53,420 nucleotides of DNA from PALSA-660 sp036508875 (GTDB lineage: Bacteria > Actinomycetota > Coriobacteriia > Anaerosomatales > PALSA-660), in the NCBI GenBank assembly GCA_036508875.1, contig DATCGP010000003.1, forward strand, positions 1-53,420, given 5' to 3'. Every line of letters begins with the position of its first letter. Positions within the stretch are counted from its first letter, which is position 1. This document shows, one piece after another, positions 34,250 through 45,237 of this stretch. Both the position numbers and the translations under genes were made by a program. The notes beneath the pieces are model-generated. The model was not told the origin of the DNA, did no database searches, and was given only the letters and a program-made list of their open reading frames with translations.

Positions 34250-35243
34250 CTTCGGTCCCTTCTGAGGGGGTCTGCGGGTATTCCGCGCGGGTGTGGCGCT
34301 GACCCGAGAGCATCCTGCTGAACACGACCACTGCCGCCTCCGTGTCGGCGGCGCTCATCCCCGAGTCTGCGAGCTGCCCGTCCGCGCGCTTCGATTCGAC
34401 GATGCGCCGCACGGCTGACTCGATCTGCACCGGGCCGCTGTCCGCCAGTGCCCTCCCCGCGGCCTCAGCGGCGTCGGCAAGCATGACGATGGCCGCCTCG
34501 CGCGACTGCGGGATCGTCCCTGGATACCGGAACGGCGCCTCGTTCACGACCAACCCCCCCGCAGTGGCCTTGCGGTAGAAGAACGTCACCAACGACGACC
34601 CATGGTGATGCGCGACGATGTCGATGACCGGCTGCGGCAGCCGCGCGCGGGTGGCGCGCTCGACGCCGTCCTGGACGTGAGCGATGATCACCATCGCGCT
34701 CTGCTCGGGCCGCGCCACGTCGTGAGGGTTGTGGGTGCCCATCTGGTTCTCGGCGAAGAACTTGGGCCGGTCGATCTTGCCGACATCGTGGTAGTACGCC
34801 CCCGCGCGAGCCAGCAGCGCGTTCGCCCCGATCTCGTGAGCGACCGCCTCCGCCATCGCGCCGGTCATGATCGAATGGTTGTAGGTACCCGGGGCCGCCT
34901 CCATCAGGTCGCGCAGCAGCGGAGCGCCCGGGTCGCACAGCTCGAGCAGGCGGATGTCGTCCCCGAGGCCGGACAGCCGCCCGACCAGCGGCAGCGCAGC
35001 GAAGGCGGTCGCGACCGCGATGACGCCTCCGACCACCCCGATCGCGAGGTCCGCGAGAGTCTCGCCCGCAAGCCATCCGAGTGCGTAGGCGCCCAGTGAG
35101 AAGACTCCGAGCGTGAGCATCGCGATGGTCAACGCGATGGACGAGAGGCGGAAGACCTCGCCGACGATGCGCCGGCCCTCCACGGTCGCCATGATGCCGC
35201 GACGGGGCCAGAACCGCTCGAAACGGGGCTTCGCGTCAGGCAT
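34227..35243 (-). CDS. HDIG-domain membrane protein, short PgpH-like form
   Basis: 338 residues. Two N-terminal membrane helices (about 32-90) lead into an HD phosphohydrolase domain: GTYNHSIMTGAMAEAVAHE, YYHDVGKIDRPKFFAENQ, VQDGVERATRARLPQ, VDIVAHHHGSS. The catalytic half matches PgpH-type c-di-AMP phosphodiesterases encoded between phoH and ybeY, but the large extracellular 7TMR-HDED sensor and most helices are missing. The start overlaps the phoH stop by 8 nt. c-di-AMP hydrolysis is inferred from family and position. Confidence 0.88.
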   Translation of the reverse strand: MPDAKPRFERFWPRRGIMATVEGRRIVGEVFRLSSIALTIAMLTLGVFSLGAYALGWLAGETLADLAIGVVGGVIAVATAFAALPLVGRLSGLGDDIRLLELCDPGAPLLRDLMEAAPGTYNHSIMTGAMAEAVAHEIGANALLARAGAYYHDVGKIDRPKFFAENQMGTHNPHDVARPEQSAMVIIAHVQDGVERATRARLPQPVIDIVAHHHGSSLVTFFYRKATAGGLVVNEAPFRYPGTIPQSREAAIVMLADAAEAAGRALADSGPVQIESAVRRIVESKRADGQLADSGMSAADTEAAVVVFSRMLSGQRHTRAEYPQTPSEGTEDVGESQL

Positions 35244-36243
35244 GGCTCTCGTTCGTGGCGCCGCGGGCGTCAGCGGCGCTCCTCGCGGCGTTGCGTGCCT
35301 CGTCGTACCTGCTGTACGCGGTCACGATGTGCTGGACGAGCTTGTGCCGCACGACGTCCCGGCTCTCGAGGTCGACGAACTCGAGGTCCTGGACTCCGTC
35401 GAGGATGTCCCGCACCTGTCGCAGTCCGGACGTGCCGGCCGGCAGGTCGATCTGGGTGACGTCACCGGTGATGACCACCTTCGAGCCGAAGCCCAGGCGG
35501 GTCAGGAACATCTTCATCTGCTCGGGGCTCGTGTTCTGGGCTTCGTCGAGAACGACGAAGGAGTCGTTGAGCGTGCGCCCTCGCATGAACGCGAGCGGAG
35601 CGACCTCGATGACCCCGCGCTCCGTCAGCGACGTCGACTTCTCGATGTCCATCATGTCGAAGAGCGCGTCGTACAGCGGGCGCAGGTACGGGTCCACCTT
35701 CTCGAACAGGTTGCCGGGCAGGTAGCCCAGCTTCTCCCCCGCCTCCACCGCAGGCCGCGTCAGGATGATCCGGCCGACATCCTTGCGCTTGAGAGCGTCC
35801 ACGGCCATAGCCATGGCGAGATAGGTCTTACCGGTGCCGGCCGGACCGATCCCGAAAGTGATCGTGTTCTTCCGGATCGCGTCGACGTAGCGCTTCTGGC
35901 CCGCCGTCTTGGGCCTGATCGTCTTGCCGCGGTGGGTCAGGATGACGTCGGAGAACACCTTGACCGGGCTGAATTCCCCGCGTTTGAGCATGTCGATGCT
36001 GCGGTCGATCGCCTCGGGAGTCAGGGGCTGGCCGCCCTCGACGAGCTGCAGCATCTCGGTGAACAGAGCGGAGACCGCCTGTGCCTCCTGGGGTTCTCCG
36101 GCGATGGTGATCTCGTTCCCGCGGACGCGGATGTCGGCCTCGAACTGGTCCTCGATCAGCTTGAGCAGGTGGTCACCCTGGCCGAGCAGATCGAGCATGT
36201 CGCGGCCGTCGGGCACGACCAGACGGATCTCGGACTGTGACAA
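35236..36243 (-). CDS. phoH: PhoH-family ATPase
   Basis: 335 residues. An N-terminal KH-like region is followed by the P-loop (GPAGTGKTYLAMAMAV) and Walker B (FVVLDEAQNTSPEQMKMFLT). PhoH proteins are ATPases linked to RNA processing. TTG at 36243 is the likely start, with AAGGAG 7 nt upstream. Confidence 0.94.
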   Translation of the reverse strand: MSQSEIRLVVPDGRDMLDLLGQGDHLLKLIEDQFEADIRVRGNEITIAGEPQEAQAVSALFTEMLQLVEGGQPLTPEAIDRSIDMLKRGEFSPVKVFSDVILTHRGKTIRPKTAGQKRYVDAIRKNTITFGIGPAGTGKTYLAMAMAVDALKRKDVGRIILTRPAVEAGEKLGYLPGNLFEKVDPYLRPLYDALFDMMDIEKSTSLTERGVIEVAPLAFMRGRTLNDSFVVLDEAQNTSPEQMKMFLTRLGFGSKVVITGDVTQIDLPAGTSGLRQVRDILDGVQDLEFVDLESRDVVRHKLVQHIVTAYSRYDEARNAARSAADARGATNESHA

Positions 36244-36273
36244 GAGGCGCTCCTTCGTGTGCGTTGACGCGCG

Positions 36274-37584
36274 TCAGACCCTGGCGCGCGTCTCTTCTAC
36301 ATAGTACCCGCGTAGACTGCCGTCGTCGTCGAGCCCGAGTCTGACCGGGACCAGATCGCCCGCGTGCGCATCCGGGTAGCACACGGTCACCCGCAGGTGG
36401 TCTCCGGTCGTGCCGTGGGCGACACCCTCTCTGACCGCCTCCACGAGCAGGTCGGCGCCCTGGCCGTCACGGCCGGCCGCGTACGCGGTCTCCAACGCCC
36501 CGCCGAGTTCGCGCAGCGCCCGCGCCCGCTCCGCCTTCACCGGCGCGGCGACCTGGCCGTCCGTCGACGCCGCGGGCGTACCGGCGCGCTTCGAGTAGCG
36601 GAAGACGTGCAGCTTCGCGAACCCGCAACGGGCCACGAACGCGAGGGAGTCCGCTGCGTCCGCGTCGGTCTCGCCAGGGAAGCCGGCGATCACGTCGGTG
36701 GTGACGGCCACGCCGGGGAGCGCGGCACGGGCCCGTGCCAGCGCGTCCGCGTACGCTCGCGTGTCGTACCGTCGGCCCATGCGTGAGAGCGTCCGGTCGC
36801 TGCCTGACTGCAGCGGGACGTGAAGGTGCGGCGCGACCGCCGCGGTGCGCCCGAGCACACGCAGGAACCGCTCGGTCAGGTCCGGTGGCTCGATCGACGA
36901 GAGCCGGATGCGCGCGATGCCAGTCTTTGCGAGGAGCTCGATCAGCGCGGCCAGGTCCGGTGCGGCCGCCCCGTCCGTGTAGCGCCCCAGGTTCACACCG
37001 GTCAGCACGATCTCAGCGGTCCCGGCGACACAAAGCGCCTCGACGCGCCGCAGGATCTCCGCCGCCGCAACGCTGCGCGACAGTCCGCGCGCATCCGGCA
37101 CGATGCAGTAGGCGCACCGGTTGTCGCAGCCGTCCTGGACCTTCACCAGCGCGCGCGTCCGGAAGGTGCCGCATGCGCCGCTCGCGGTCCCGAACACCGT
37201 CGCCAGCTGCTTCCCGCCGGACGCATCCCCCACGCCCACGATGCCCGCGACGGTGGCGCGCAACGACTCGCGGTCGCAGACCACCACGACCCGGTCTCCG
37301 AGAGCCCTCAACATCTCGGCTTCGAGGGCTGCGAGGCACCCGGTCACCACGACCGTCCCCTGCGTCGCCGCGAGCGCCCGGCGCACCTCCTTGCGCGCCT
37401 TCGCGTCGGCCTCGGCCGTCACCGTGCACGTGTTGACGACGATGGTACCGGTGGGCCCCGGGTCCTCCCCCACAGCCACGCCGAGCGACCTCAGGGATTC
37501 CGCGAGCGACTCGCTCTCCGCGCGGTTCACCTTGCATCCGAGCGTGCGAAGCGCCACGCGCGGCGCGTCAGCGGCCACGGCCAC
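36274..37584 (-). CDS. mtaB: tRNA t6A37 methylthiotransferase MtaB (radical SAM)
   Basis: About 436 residues. The N-terminal UPF0004 domain has its three cluster Cys (TLGCKVNRAES; NTCTVT; VTGCLA), the radical SAM motif is CDNRCAYCIVP, and the family loop is TGVNLGRY, with a short TRAM-like C-terminus. It converts t6A to ms2t6A at position 37 of tRNAs. The start is uncertain; GTG 37584 (17-nt overlap with rsmE) or GTG 37578 fit, neither with a strong ribosome binding site. Confidence 0.93.
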   Translation of the reverse strand: MAVAADAPRVALRTLGCKVNRAESESLAESLRSLGVAVGEDPGPTGTIVVNTCTVTAEADAKARKEVRRALAATQGTVVVTGCLAALEAEMLRALGDRVVVVCDRESLRATVAGIVGVGDASGGKQLATVFGTASGACGTFRTRALVKVQDGCDNRCAYCIVPDARGLSRSVAAAEILRRVEALCVAGTAEIVLTGVNLGRYTDGAAAPDLAALIELLAKTGIARIRLSSIEPPDLTERFLRVLGRTAAVAPHLHVPLQSGSDRTLSRMGRRYDTRAYADALARARAALPGVAVTTDVIAGFPGETDADAADSLAFVARCGFAKLHVFRYSKRAGTPAASTDGQVAAPVKAERARALRELGGALETAYAAGRDGQGADLLVEAVREGVAHGTTGDHLRVTVCYPDAHAGDLVPVRLGLDDDGSLRGYYVEETRARV

Positions 37585-38344
37585 CCAGCGATCCGAGTTC
37601 GTATTCGAGCAAGGCAACCACCACGATCGCCGCGGTCTCCGTGCGCAGGATGGTGTCACCGAGTGTCACGATCACGCCCCCCGCGGCCTCGAGGGCGGTT
37701 ACCTCCGAAGCGGTCAGCCCGCCTTCGGGACCGACCACCACTGCGACCGTGGTCCGGGCGGTCGCGCCTCCGTCCTCCAGCGCGGCGCCGATCCCCAACC
37801 CCTCTGACGACGCCTCCTCCCACGGCACGAGGACGATCTCGAACCGTCCGGCCTTCGCAGCGAACTCCCCGACAGAGAGGGGCTCCCGGACCAGGGGGAC
37901 GTCGATGCGTTGTGACTGCTTCGCAGCCTCCTCGGCGATCCGCCGCCAGCGTTCGGCGCGCCGTCCCACGCGTTCGTCATCGAGGCGCACGACGCAGCGT
38001 TCGGTCATGAGGGGCCATATCTCGCTCACCCCGAGCTCCGTGGCCTTCTGGATCGCCATCTCCATGCGCTCCCGGCGTGAGACCGCCAGGGCGAGCACGA
38101 CGCGCGGTCGCGGCGGGCGAAGCGCGGGCTCCTCGACGTAGGCGCGCACCATCGTCGGCGACACCTCCACGAGGGTCGCCTCGGCTTCCGCGCCGTCCGG
38201 ATCCACGACCATGATGCGGTCCCCCGCCACGAGCCGGAGCACGCGGGACAGGTGGTGCAGGTCACCCTCGCTCAACGGGAGGACCATCCCGGTCGCCGGT
38301 GCCGGCCCGAGCGTGTCACTCAGGAAGAAGCGATGCAGAGACAC
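37568..38344 (-). CDS. rsmE: 16S rRNA m3U1498 methyltransferase
   Basis: 258 residues. The N-terminal PUA-like domain (HHLSRVLRLVAGDRIMVVD) precedes a SPOUT domain with the deep trefoil knot (VVVGPEGGLTASEV; LGDTILRTETAAI). It methylates U1498 of 16S rRNA. GTG at 38344 starts 3 nt after the dnaJ stop. Confidence 0.95.
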   Translation of the reverse strand: MSLHRFFLSDTLGPAPATGMVLPLSEGDLHHLSRVLRLVAGDRIMVVDPDGAEAEATLVEVSPTMVRAYVEEPALRPPRPRVVLALAVSRRERMEMAIQKATELGVSEIWPLMTERCVVRLDDERVGRRAERWRRIAEEAAKQSQRIDVPLVREPLSVGEFAAKAGRFEIVLVPWEEASSEGLGIGAALEDGGATARTTVAVVVGPEGGLTASEVTALEAAGGVIVTLGDTILRTETAAIVVVALLEYELGSLGGRGR

Positions 38345-38347
38345 CGG

Positions 38348-39466
38348 TCACATCCCCAACCAGTCCCGGACCTTGTGCAAAGGTGACTTGGAATGCTTGT
38401 CCCCCATCGAGTCCGACAGCTGCTCGAGCAGCGCGCTCTGTGCCTTGGACAGCTTTGTGGGAACGACGACGTTCGCGTGCACTATCAGGTCGCCGTTGCC
38501 TCCGCGCGCCCGCGGCATGCCCGCTCCCTTGACCGTCAGCACGTCGTCGTTCTGCGTCCCGGACCCGACCTTGACCGGAACGGGACCGAACAGGCCCGGC
38601 ACCTCGATCTCGCCACCGAGCGCCGCCGTGGTCATCGGCACCGAGGCGCGAGCGTGCAGGTCGTCTCCGTCGCGATGCAGGAACTCATGCTGCCGCACTC
38701 GCACCGTCACCTGCAGGTCGCCCGACGTCGAGCCGCGCAGCCCGGCTTCCCCCATCCCGGGGATCACGATCGTCTGACCGTCCCGGACCCCCGCGGGGAT
38801 CTCGGCGGACACGTTCTCGCGGGCCTGCGAGCGGCCATGGCCGCCGCACGAGGGACACGGCGGATCGACGATCGTCCCGGTCGCGGCGCACCGCTGGCAC
38901 GGCGCCGTCGACTGGAACGTGCCCAGGAACGTCCTGCGCGAGCTCACGACCTGGCCCACGCCGCCGCAGTCGGGGCAGGTCTTGGCCGTCCCACCCGCAG
39001 CGGCGCCCGTGCCCGAACACGCCGAACAGGGCGCCACGCGCTGGTAGGAGACCTCCTTGACGGTGCCCCGCGCCGCTTCCTCGAGAGTCACGACCACCTG
39101 CGCGGCCATGTCGCGGCCTTCAGTGCGCGCCTCCTGGCGCGCCGCTCCGCCCATCACGCCGTCGAAGATGACGGAGAACAGGTCTCCGATGCCGGCCCCG
39201 CCGAACGGATCGCCGTAGGTGTAGCCACCCGGGAACCGCGACTGCGGGTTCGCTGTCCCGAACCGGTCGTAGTTCGCGCGCTTCTCGGAGTCGGACAGCA
39301 CCTCGTAGGCCTCGTTCAGCTCCTTGAAGAGCTCCTCGGCGTTGTCGTGGTCGCTGGTGTCCGGGTGGACGTCGCGGGCGCGGCTGCGGAACGCCTTCTT
39401 GATGTCGGCGTCGGTAGCGTCGCGCGGGACGCCGAGTACCTCGTAGTAGTCACTTGTGGCGGGCAT
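38348..39466 (-). CDS. dnaJ: Chaperone DnaJ (type I)
   Basis: 372 residues. J domain with HPD (ARDVHPDTSD), a short G/F region, four zinc-finger repeats (CSACSGTG, CPDCGGVG, CQRCAATG, CPSCGGHG) and the C-terminal substrate domains. It is an Hsp70 co-chaperone. dnaK and grpE, usually between hrcA and dnaJ, are not here, so they must lie elsewhere in the genome. Confidence 0.96.
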   Translation of the reverse strand: MPATSDYYEVLGVPRDATDADIKKAFRSRARDVHPDTSDHDNAEELFKELNEAYEVLSDSEKRANYDRFGTANPQSRFPGGYTYGDPFGGAGIGDLFSVIFDGVMGGAARQEARTEGRDMAAQVVVTLEEAARGTVKEVSYQRVAPCSACSGTGAAAGGTAKTCPDCGGVGQVVSSRRTFLGTFQSTAPCQRCAATGTIVDPPCPSCGGHGRSQARENVSAEIPAGVRDGQTIVIPGMGEAGLRGSTSGDLQVTVRVRQHEFLHRDGDDLHARASVPMTTAALGGEIEVPGLFGPVPVKVGSGTQNDDVLTVKGAGMPRARGGNGDLIVHANVVVPTKLSKAQSALLEQLSDSMGDKHSKSPLHKVRDWLGM

Positions 39467-39544
39467 CTGGGCTCCTGGGTCCCTATGACGTTCACGGCTT
39501 CTTCTGTGGTCTGTGAGGTCCGTGCCGGCAAGCTTCGGCCTGCG

Positions 39545-40564
39545 TCAGCCCAGTGCATCGCTGAGGCCGTCGGCCACGGTGCGAACGGCGCTCACCGCAC
39601 GGGCGTAGTCCATCCGCGTCGGGCCGATGACCCCGATGACGCCCTCGGTGCCGCCGGCCTCGTAGCTTGCCGCGACCACCGACATCCTGTCGAGCCCCAC
39701 CGGGTTCTCGGCGCCGATGCGCACCACCACATCATCGGTCTGCATCAGCGATGTCAGCATGTGCAGCGTCTCGAGCCCGTCTTCCAGCAGATGTACCAGC
39801 GGTCCCACGAGTCGCGGGTCCGCGAACTCGGGCTGCGCCAGAAGAGTGGAGACGCCACCGGAGACGACGGCGTCCGCGTCGGCCTCGAGCAGGCAATCGA
39901 TGACCTCGTCGAGTACCTGCGCCGTCACCCGCGCGGGAAGCGCCGTAGCGGACTCGACCCCGCCGCGCGCTTCGCGGACCTCGTCACCGACCTTGCCGTC
40001 GAGCGCCGCGTTGAGCATCGCCTCGACGCGCACCAGCGCCTCGGGGCTCACCGGCTCGACGAGCTCGATCGTCCGGTCGGCCACCTGGCCCGAGTCGGTG
40101 ACGACGACCAGGACCGCACGCGCCTCCCCGATCCAGACCAGGTTGATCCTGCGAATGCGGGAGCGTCGAAGGGTGGGGGCGATCACGACCGCGACGTAGT
40201 TCGTGAGACGCGAGAGCAGGGCGCTGGTCTCGCGCATCGCGTCGGCGACCTCGTGCTCGAGGGCGTGGTACTGCTTGCGGACCGACTCGACCTCGGCCGG
40301 GGTGAGGCCCTGCTCCGAACCCGCCTCGAGCATCGCGTCGACGAACGCGCGGTATCCCACGTCGGTAGGGACACGCCCCGCCGACACGTGGGGCTGGAAC
40401 ACGTGCCCCGTCTCTTCGAGGAACGACAGCTCGTTGCGGACGGTCGCGGGGCTGACGCGCAGGTCGTACCGGTCGACCAGCGCTTTGGACGCGACGGGCT
40501 GAGCGCTGCGAACGTATTCGTTCACCAACGCCTGCAGGACTATCCGTCTGCGGTCGGACAGCAT
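39545..40564 (-). CDS. hrcA: Heat-inducible transcription repressor HrcA
   Basis: 339 residues. N-terminal winged helix (MLSDRRRIVLQALVNEYVRS; VASKALVDRYDLRVSPATVR) and a GAF-like C-terminal domain. It represses CIRCE-bearing genes. ATG at 40564 was chosen: it matches the family N-terminus, GAGGAG lies about 9 nt upstream, and the longer TTG start at 40621 would fall inside the CIRCE operator at 40611-40637. Confidence 0.95.
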   Translation of the reverse strand: MLSDRRRIVLQALVNEYVRSAQPVASKALVDRYDLRVSPATVRNELSFLEETGHVFQPHVSAGRVPTDVGYRAFVDAMLEAGSEQGLTPAEVESVRKQYHALEHEVADAMRETSALLSRLTNYVAVVIAPTLRRSRIRRINLVWIGEARAVLVVVTDSGQVADRTIELVEPVSPEALVRVEAMLNAALDGKVGDEVREARGGVESATALPARVTAQVLDEVIDCLLEADADAVVSGGVSTLLAQPEFADPRLVGPLVHLLEDGLETLHMLTSLMQTDDVVVRIGAENPVGLDRMSVVAASYEAGGTEGVIGVIGPTRMDYARAVSAVRTVADGLSDALG

Positions 40565-40610
40565 CGTGCGGGACTCCTCGATTGCTTCGGAGAGGACGCG
40601 ACCTGCGTCC

Positions 40611-40637
40611 CTAGCAGTCAAGTATAGCGAGTGCTAA
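40611..40637 (-). promoter_or_regulatory. CIRCE operator with embedded -10 box (hrcA promoter)
   Basis: Minus strand: TTAGCACTC, 9 nt, GACTGCTAG. The first half is a perfect CIRCE half-site and the second differs at two positions from GAGTGCTAA. The 9-nt spacer contains TATACT, a good -10 box, so HrcA would block its own promoter. Confidence 0.85.
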
Positions 40638-40707
40638 CGCGGAGAGCGACGCTGCGGCGTCCCGAAGATCGGGCCGGGTGGCGCTACCATGCCTTGCAAC
40701 GACCCGC

Positions 40708-41975
40708 TCACTCTCCCGCCCAAACCGCACCGAACACCTGGTTGCCCAGCAGCCAGCCGCGCTGGGTGGTCCGCCATCGGGCGGCGCCGTCCTCGTCCTC
40801 CGCGATCGAAACGAGCTCGCGCTCCGCCAGTGACGCCAGCGTCTCGCCCAGCCCGGCGGCCTCGACCATCTCCACGGCCACGCCTCGGCTCAGACGGAGG
40901 CCCAGCATCACGTCTTCCCGCATGACCTCCTGCGCGGTGAGTACCTCGAGCGGCTTCGGTTGCGCGAGCGGCCGTCGCAGGTAGTCCTCCAGGGACACCT
41001 CACGGGTGAACCGCGCGCGTGCGGGCGTTCCCGCGACTTCGGCGTCCAGCTTCCACCCCTCCGCCTCAGCGACGCGCTGGAACTCGGCGCACGGGAGCAT
41101 GCTCGCGGCGTGCGGTCCGACGCCGAGGTAGGCTCCGCCGGTCCAGTACACCAGGTTGTGGCGCGCTTCGTGACCCGGCTGCGCGTAGTTGGCGACCTCG
41201 TAGCGGGGCATCCCCACGGCCGCGAGCGCCACCGCCGCGGCGAGCATCATGTCCGCGGCGACGTCGGGGTCGGGCGCCGCCTGATGCCCGTCGGCGATGG
41301 CCGCGGCCAACGGCGTGCCGTCCTCGACGGTGAGTGGGTAGACGGACACGTGCCGCGCGCCACACCCCACCGCCCGTTCGAGCGTGGCGTCCCAGGATTC
41401 GAATGACTGGCCCGGCACGCCGCAGATCAGGTCGATCGAGAATGGGACGCCGGAAGCGCGCAGCACCTCGAGCGCAGCCTCCGTCCGCGCTGCGCCGTGG
41501 CAACGGCCGAGGGTGGCCAGCACCGCGTCGTCGAAGCTCTGCACGCCGAGCGAGAACCGGTTGACCGCTGCCTCCACGAGCTGCGCGATGAGGTCGGCGT
41601 CTGTGGTCTCGGGGTTGGTCTCGACGGTGATCTCGGCGTCCGGGCGCAGGCGCGCGGTCTCACGCAGCCCGCGAACGAGCCGCACGAGCTCTGTGCCCAG
41701 GACCGTGGGCGTCCCTCCGCCGATGTACATCGTCGGCACGTCATCGAGAAGGTCGTAGTGCGACCAGTGGCCCGCCTCGAACAGCGCCGCATCCACGAAG
41801 CGGGAGTACCGGTCGGGCTTCCCCGGCTCGGAGTAGAAGTCGCAGTAAGCGCACTTCGACAGGCAGAACGGGACGTGGACGTACAGCGATACCGGAGTCG
41901 GGGCGGCGCCGGCGGCTTCAGCGGGGAGCGCAGCGAGTCCGCTGGAAGGCGCCGGGGCGGCGCCGCCTGCGGGCA

Positions 41976-41976
<1 letters not shown>
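40708..41976 (-). CDS. hemW: Heme chaperone HemW (radical SAM)
   Basis: 422 residues. Radical SAM cluster CLSKCAYCDFYS, the GGGTPT motif, and the HemW signature HNLVYW that separates it from HemN. It should transfer heme to apoproteins rather than oxidise coproporphyrinogen. The N-terminus has a 25-residue Ala/Pro-rich extension before the conserved LYVHVPFC. ATG at 41976 shares a base with the lepA stop (TGATG). Confidence 0.93.
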
Positions 41977-43781
<1,805 letters not shown>

Positions 43782-43877
43782 GGCTGGGAATGATAGCAGC
43801 CACGCCTCGGCGCTGCTGTCCCGAGCGTCCGGGTCCTGAGTGTCAGTGCTGCGACACACCCGGGAGCGTGGTAGTCC

Positions 43878-43907
43878 TTGTGGCTCCGGCCGCCCCCGTG
43901 CTACCAT
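43878..43907 (+). promoter_or_regulatory. Candidate promoter of rpsT
   Basis: TTGTGG, 18-bp spacer, extended -10 TGCTACCAT. It lies about 70 bp upstream of rpsT in the divergent lepA-rpsT gap. Moderate match only. Confidence 0.4.
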
Positions 43908-43978
43908 CTGACGGTTCGTCGGCGGCCCACCGCGCGGACGGGCACCATTCACAGACACTGGGAAGGAACGACCTCAAG

Positions 43979-44245
43979 TTGGCCAACATCAAGAGCCAGA
44001 AGAAGCGCGTACTCACCAACGCCAAGTCGGCGGCGACGAACAAGTCGGTCCGCAGCGGCGTCAAGACCGCGGTCAAGAAGGTCAATGAAGCGATCGCTGC
44101 CGGCGACAAGGCCGCTGCGCTCGCAGGCCTGCAGGCTGCGAACCGTGAGCTCGATCGCGCGGCGAGCAAGGGTGTCATCCACAAGAACCAGGCGGCCAAC
44201 CGCAAGAGCGGTATCGCGTCCGCCGTCGCGAAGATGGCCGACTAG
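43979..44245 (+). CDS. rpsT: 30S ribosomal protein S20
   Basis: 88 residues, Lys/Ala-rich helical bundle starting ANIKSQKKRVLTNAKSAA with the C-terminal KGVIHKNQAANRKS. It binds 16S rRNA in the small subunit. TTG at 43979 is the start (AAGGA upstream, a little distant). Its stop codon is interlocked with the holA stop on the other strand. Confidence 0.97.
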   Translation: MANIKSQKKRVLTNAKSAATNKSVRSGVKTAVKKVNEAIAAGDKAAALAGLQAANRELDRAASKGVIHKNQAANRKSGIASAVAKMAD

Positions 44246-45237
44246 GCCTTCCCGCGCGACCCGGCCGCGCCAGCGGTCTTCACGATCCAGCGTTCGATGA
44301 CGAGCCCGGCATCTGTGGGGCTCGTCTTCATTTCCTCTTCCACAGCAGCGAGCCCGCGTAGCGCGGTAACGAGCTCCTTCGGTTCGTAACGCGACGCCTG
44401 CTTCGCGGCGTTGCGCGCCTGCCAAGGCGCCATCCCGATCTCGGGCGCCATGGCATCCGGGCTCACTCCCCTGTCTGACAGCGCGCGCGCGCCGATCAGC
44501 GCGCGGACGTGGCGCGCCAGCATCGCTTCCACGCCGAGCGGAGTCTCGCCCGCATCGAGCAGTCGCCGCAGCACGCGCATCGCGCGCGTCACGTCTCGCT
44601 CACCGACCGCGTCCGACAGCTCGAAGACGGACGCCTCGGCGGTCGCCGATGCCACCGCGCGCACGTCGTCGGCTGATATGCGTTCCGCGTCGCCGACGTA
44701 CGTGGCGAGCTTGGCAGCCTCGATGTCCAGCCGGCGCAGGTCCCGGCCGACCACGTCGACGAGCAGCTGCGCCGTCGGCATCGCCATCGTCTTGCCGCGC
44801 TCCCTCAGCAGCTTGGCGACCTCGCCTGCGTACGCGTTGCGCTTCGGCGCCGCGTATTCGTAGGCGACGCCGGTCGCCGCCGCGGCGCGGTACAGCTTCG
44901 AGTTCTTGGCGATCTTCGCTGCGACGAGCACCAGGCACGTGTAGTGCGCCGGGTCCTTCGCGTAGCCGGCCAGCTTCTCGAGACCGGCAGCATCGAGCTT
45001 GTCGACGTTGCGCACCACCACGAGTCGCCGCTCGCTCAGGAAGGGCATCGTGTTCGCGGCGTTGATCACGTCGTCGGCGGAGGCCGTGGCCCCGTCGAAC
45101 GTCTCATAGTTGAAATCGAGATCGGCGACGGCCGCGAGCCGGTCGTGCAGCCGCCTCTCGGCGCGCTCGAGCAGCAGCTCTTCCGAGCCGTATATGAGAT
45201 AGACCGGCTTGAGATCGCTGAGGCTCGCTGTTGCCAC
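44242..45237 (-). CDS. holA: DNA polymerase III delta subunit
   Basis: 331 residues. N-terminal AAA+-like fold without Walker function (PVYLIYGSEELLLERAERRL) and the helical collar domain (LVDVVGRDLRRLDIEAAKLA). It opens and loads the sliding clamp. GTG at 45237 follows AGGGCAGG. Its first 172 nt overlap the comEC reading frame in another phase. Confidence 0.9.
   Translation of the reverse strand: MATASLSDLKPVYLIYGSEELLLERAERRLHDRLAAVADLDFNYETFDGATASADDVINAANTMPFLSERRLVVVRNVDKLDAAGLEKLAGYAKDPAHYTCLVLVAAKIAKNSKLYRAAAATGVAYEYAAPKRNAYAGEVAKLLRERGKTMAMPTAQLLVDVVGRDLRRLDIEAAKLATYVGDAERISADDVRAVASATAEASVFELSDAVGERDVTRAMRVLRRLLDAGETPLGVEAMLARHVRALIGARALSDRGVSPDAMAPEIGMAPWQARNAAKQASRYEPKELVTALRGLAAVEEEMKTSPTDAGLVIERWIVKTAGAAGSRGKA

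Noticed and set aside
40564..40621. Longer hrcA start at TTG 40621
   Set aside because: It falls inside the CIRCE operator and adds residues not expected in the family; ATG 40564 has a ribosome binding site.
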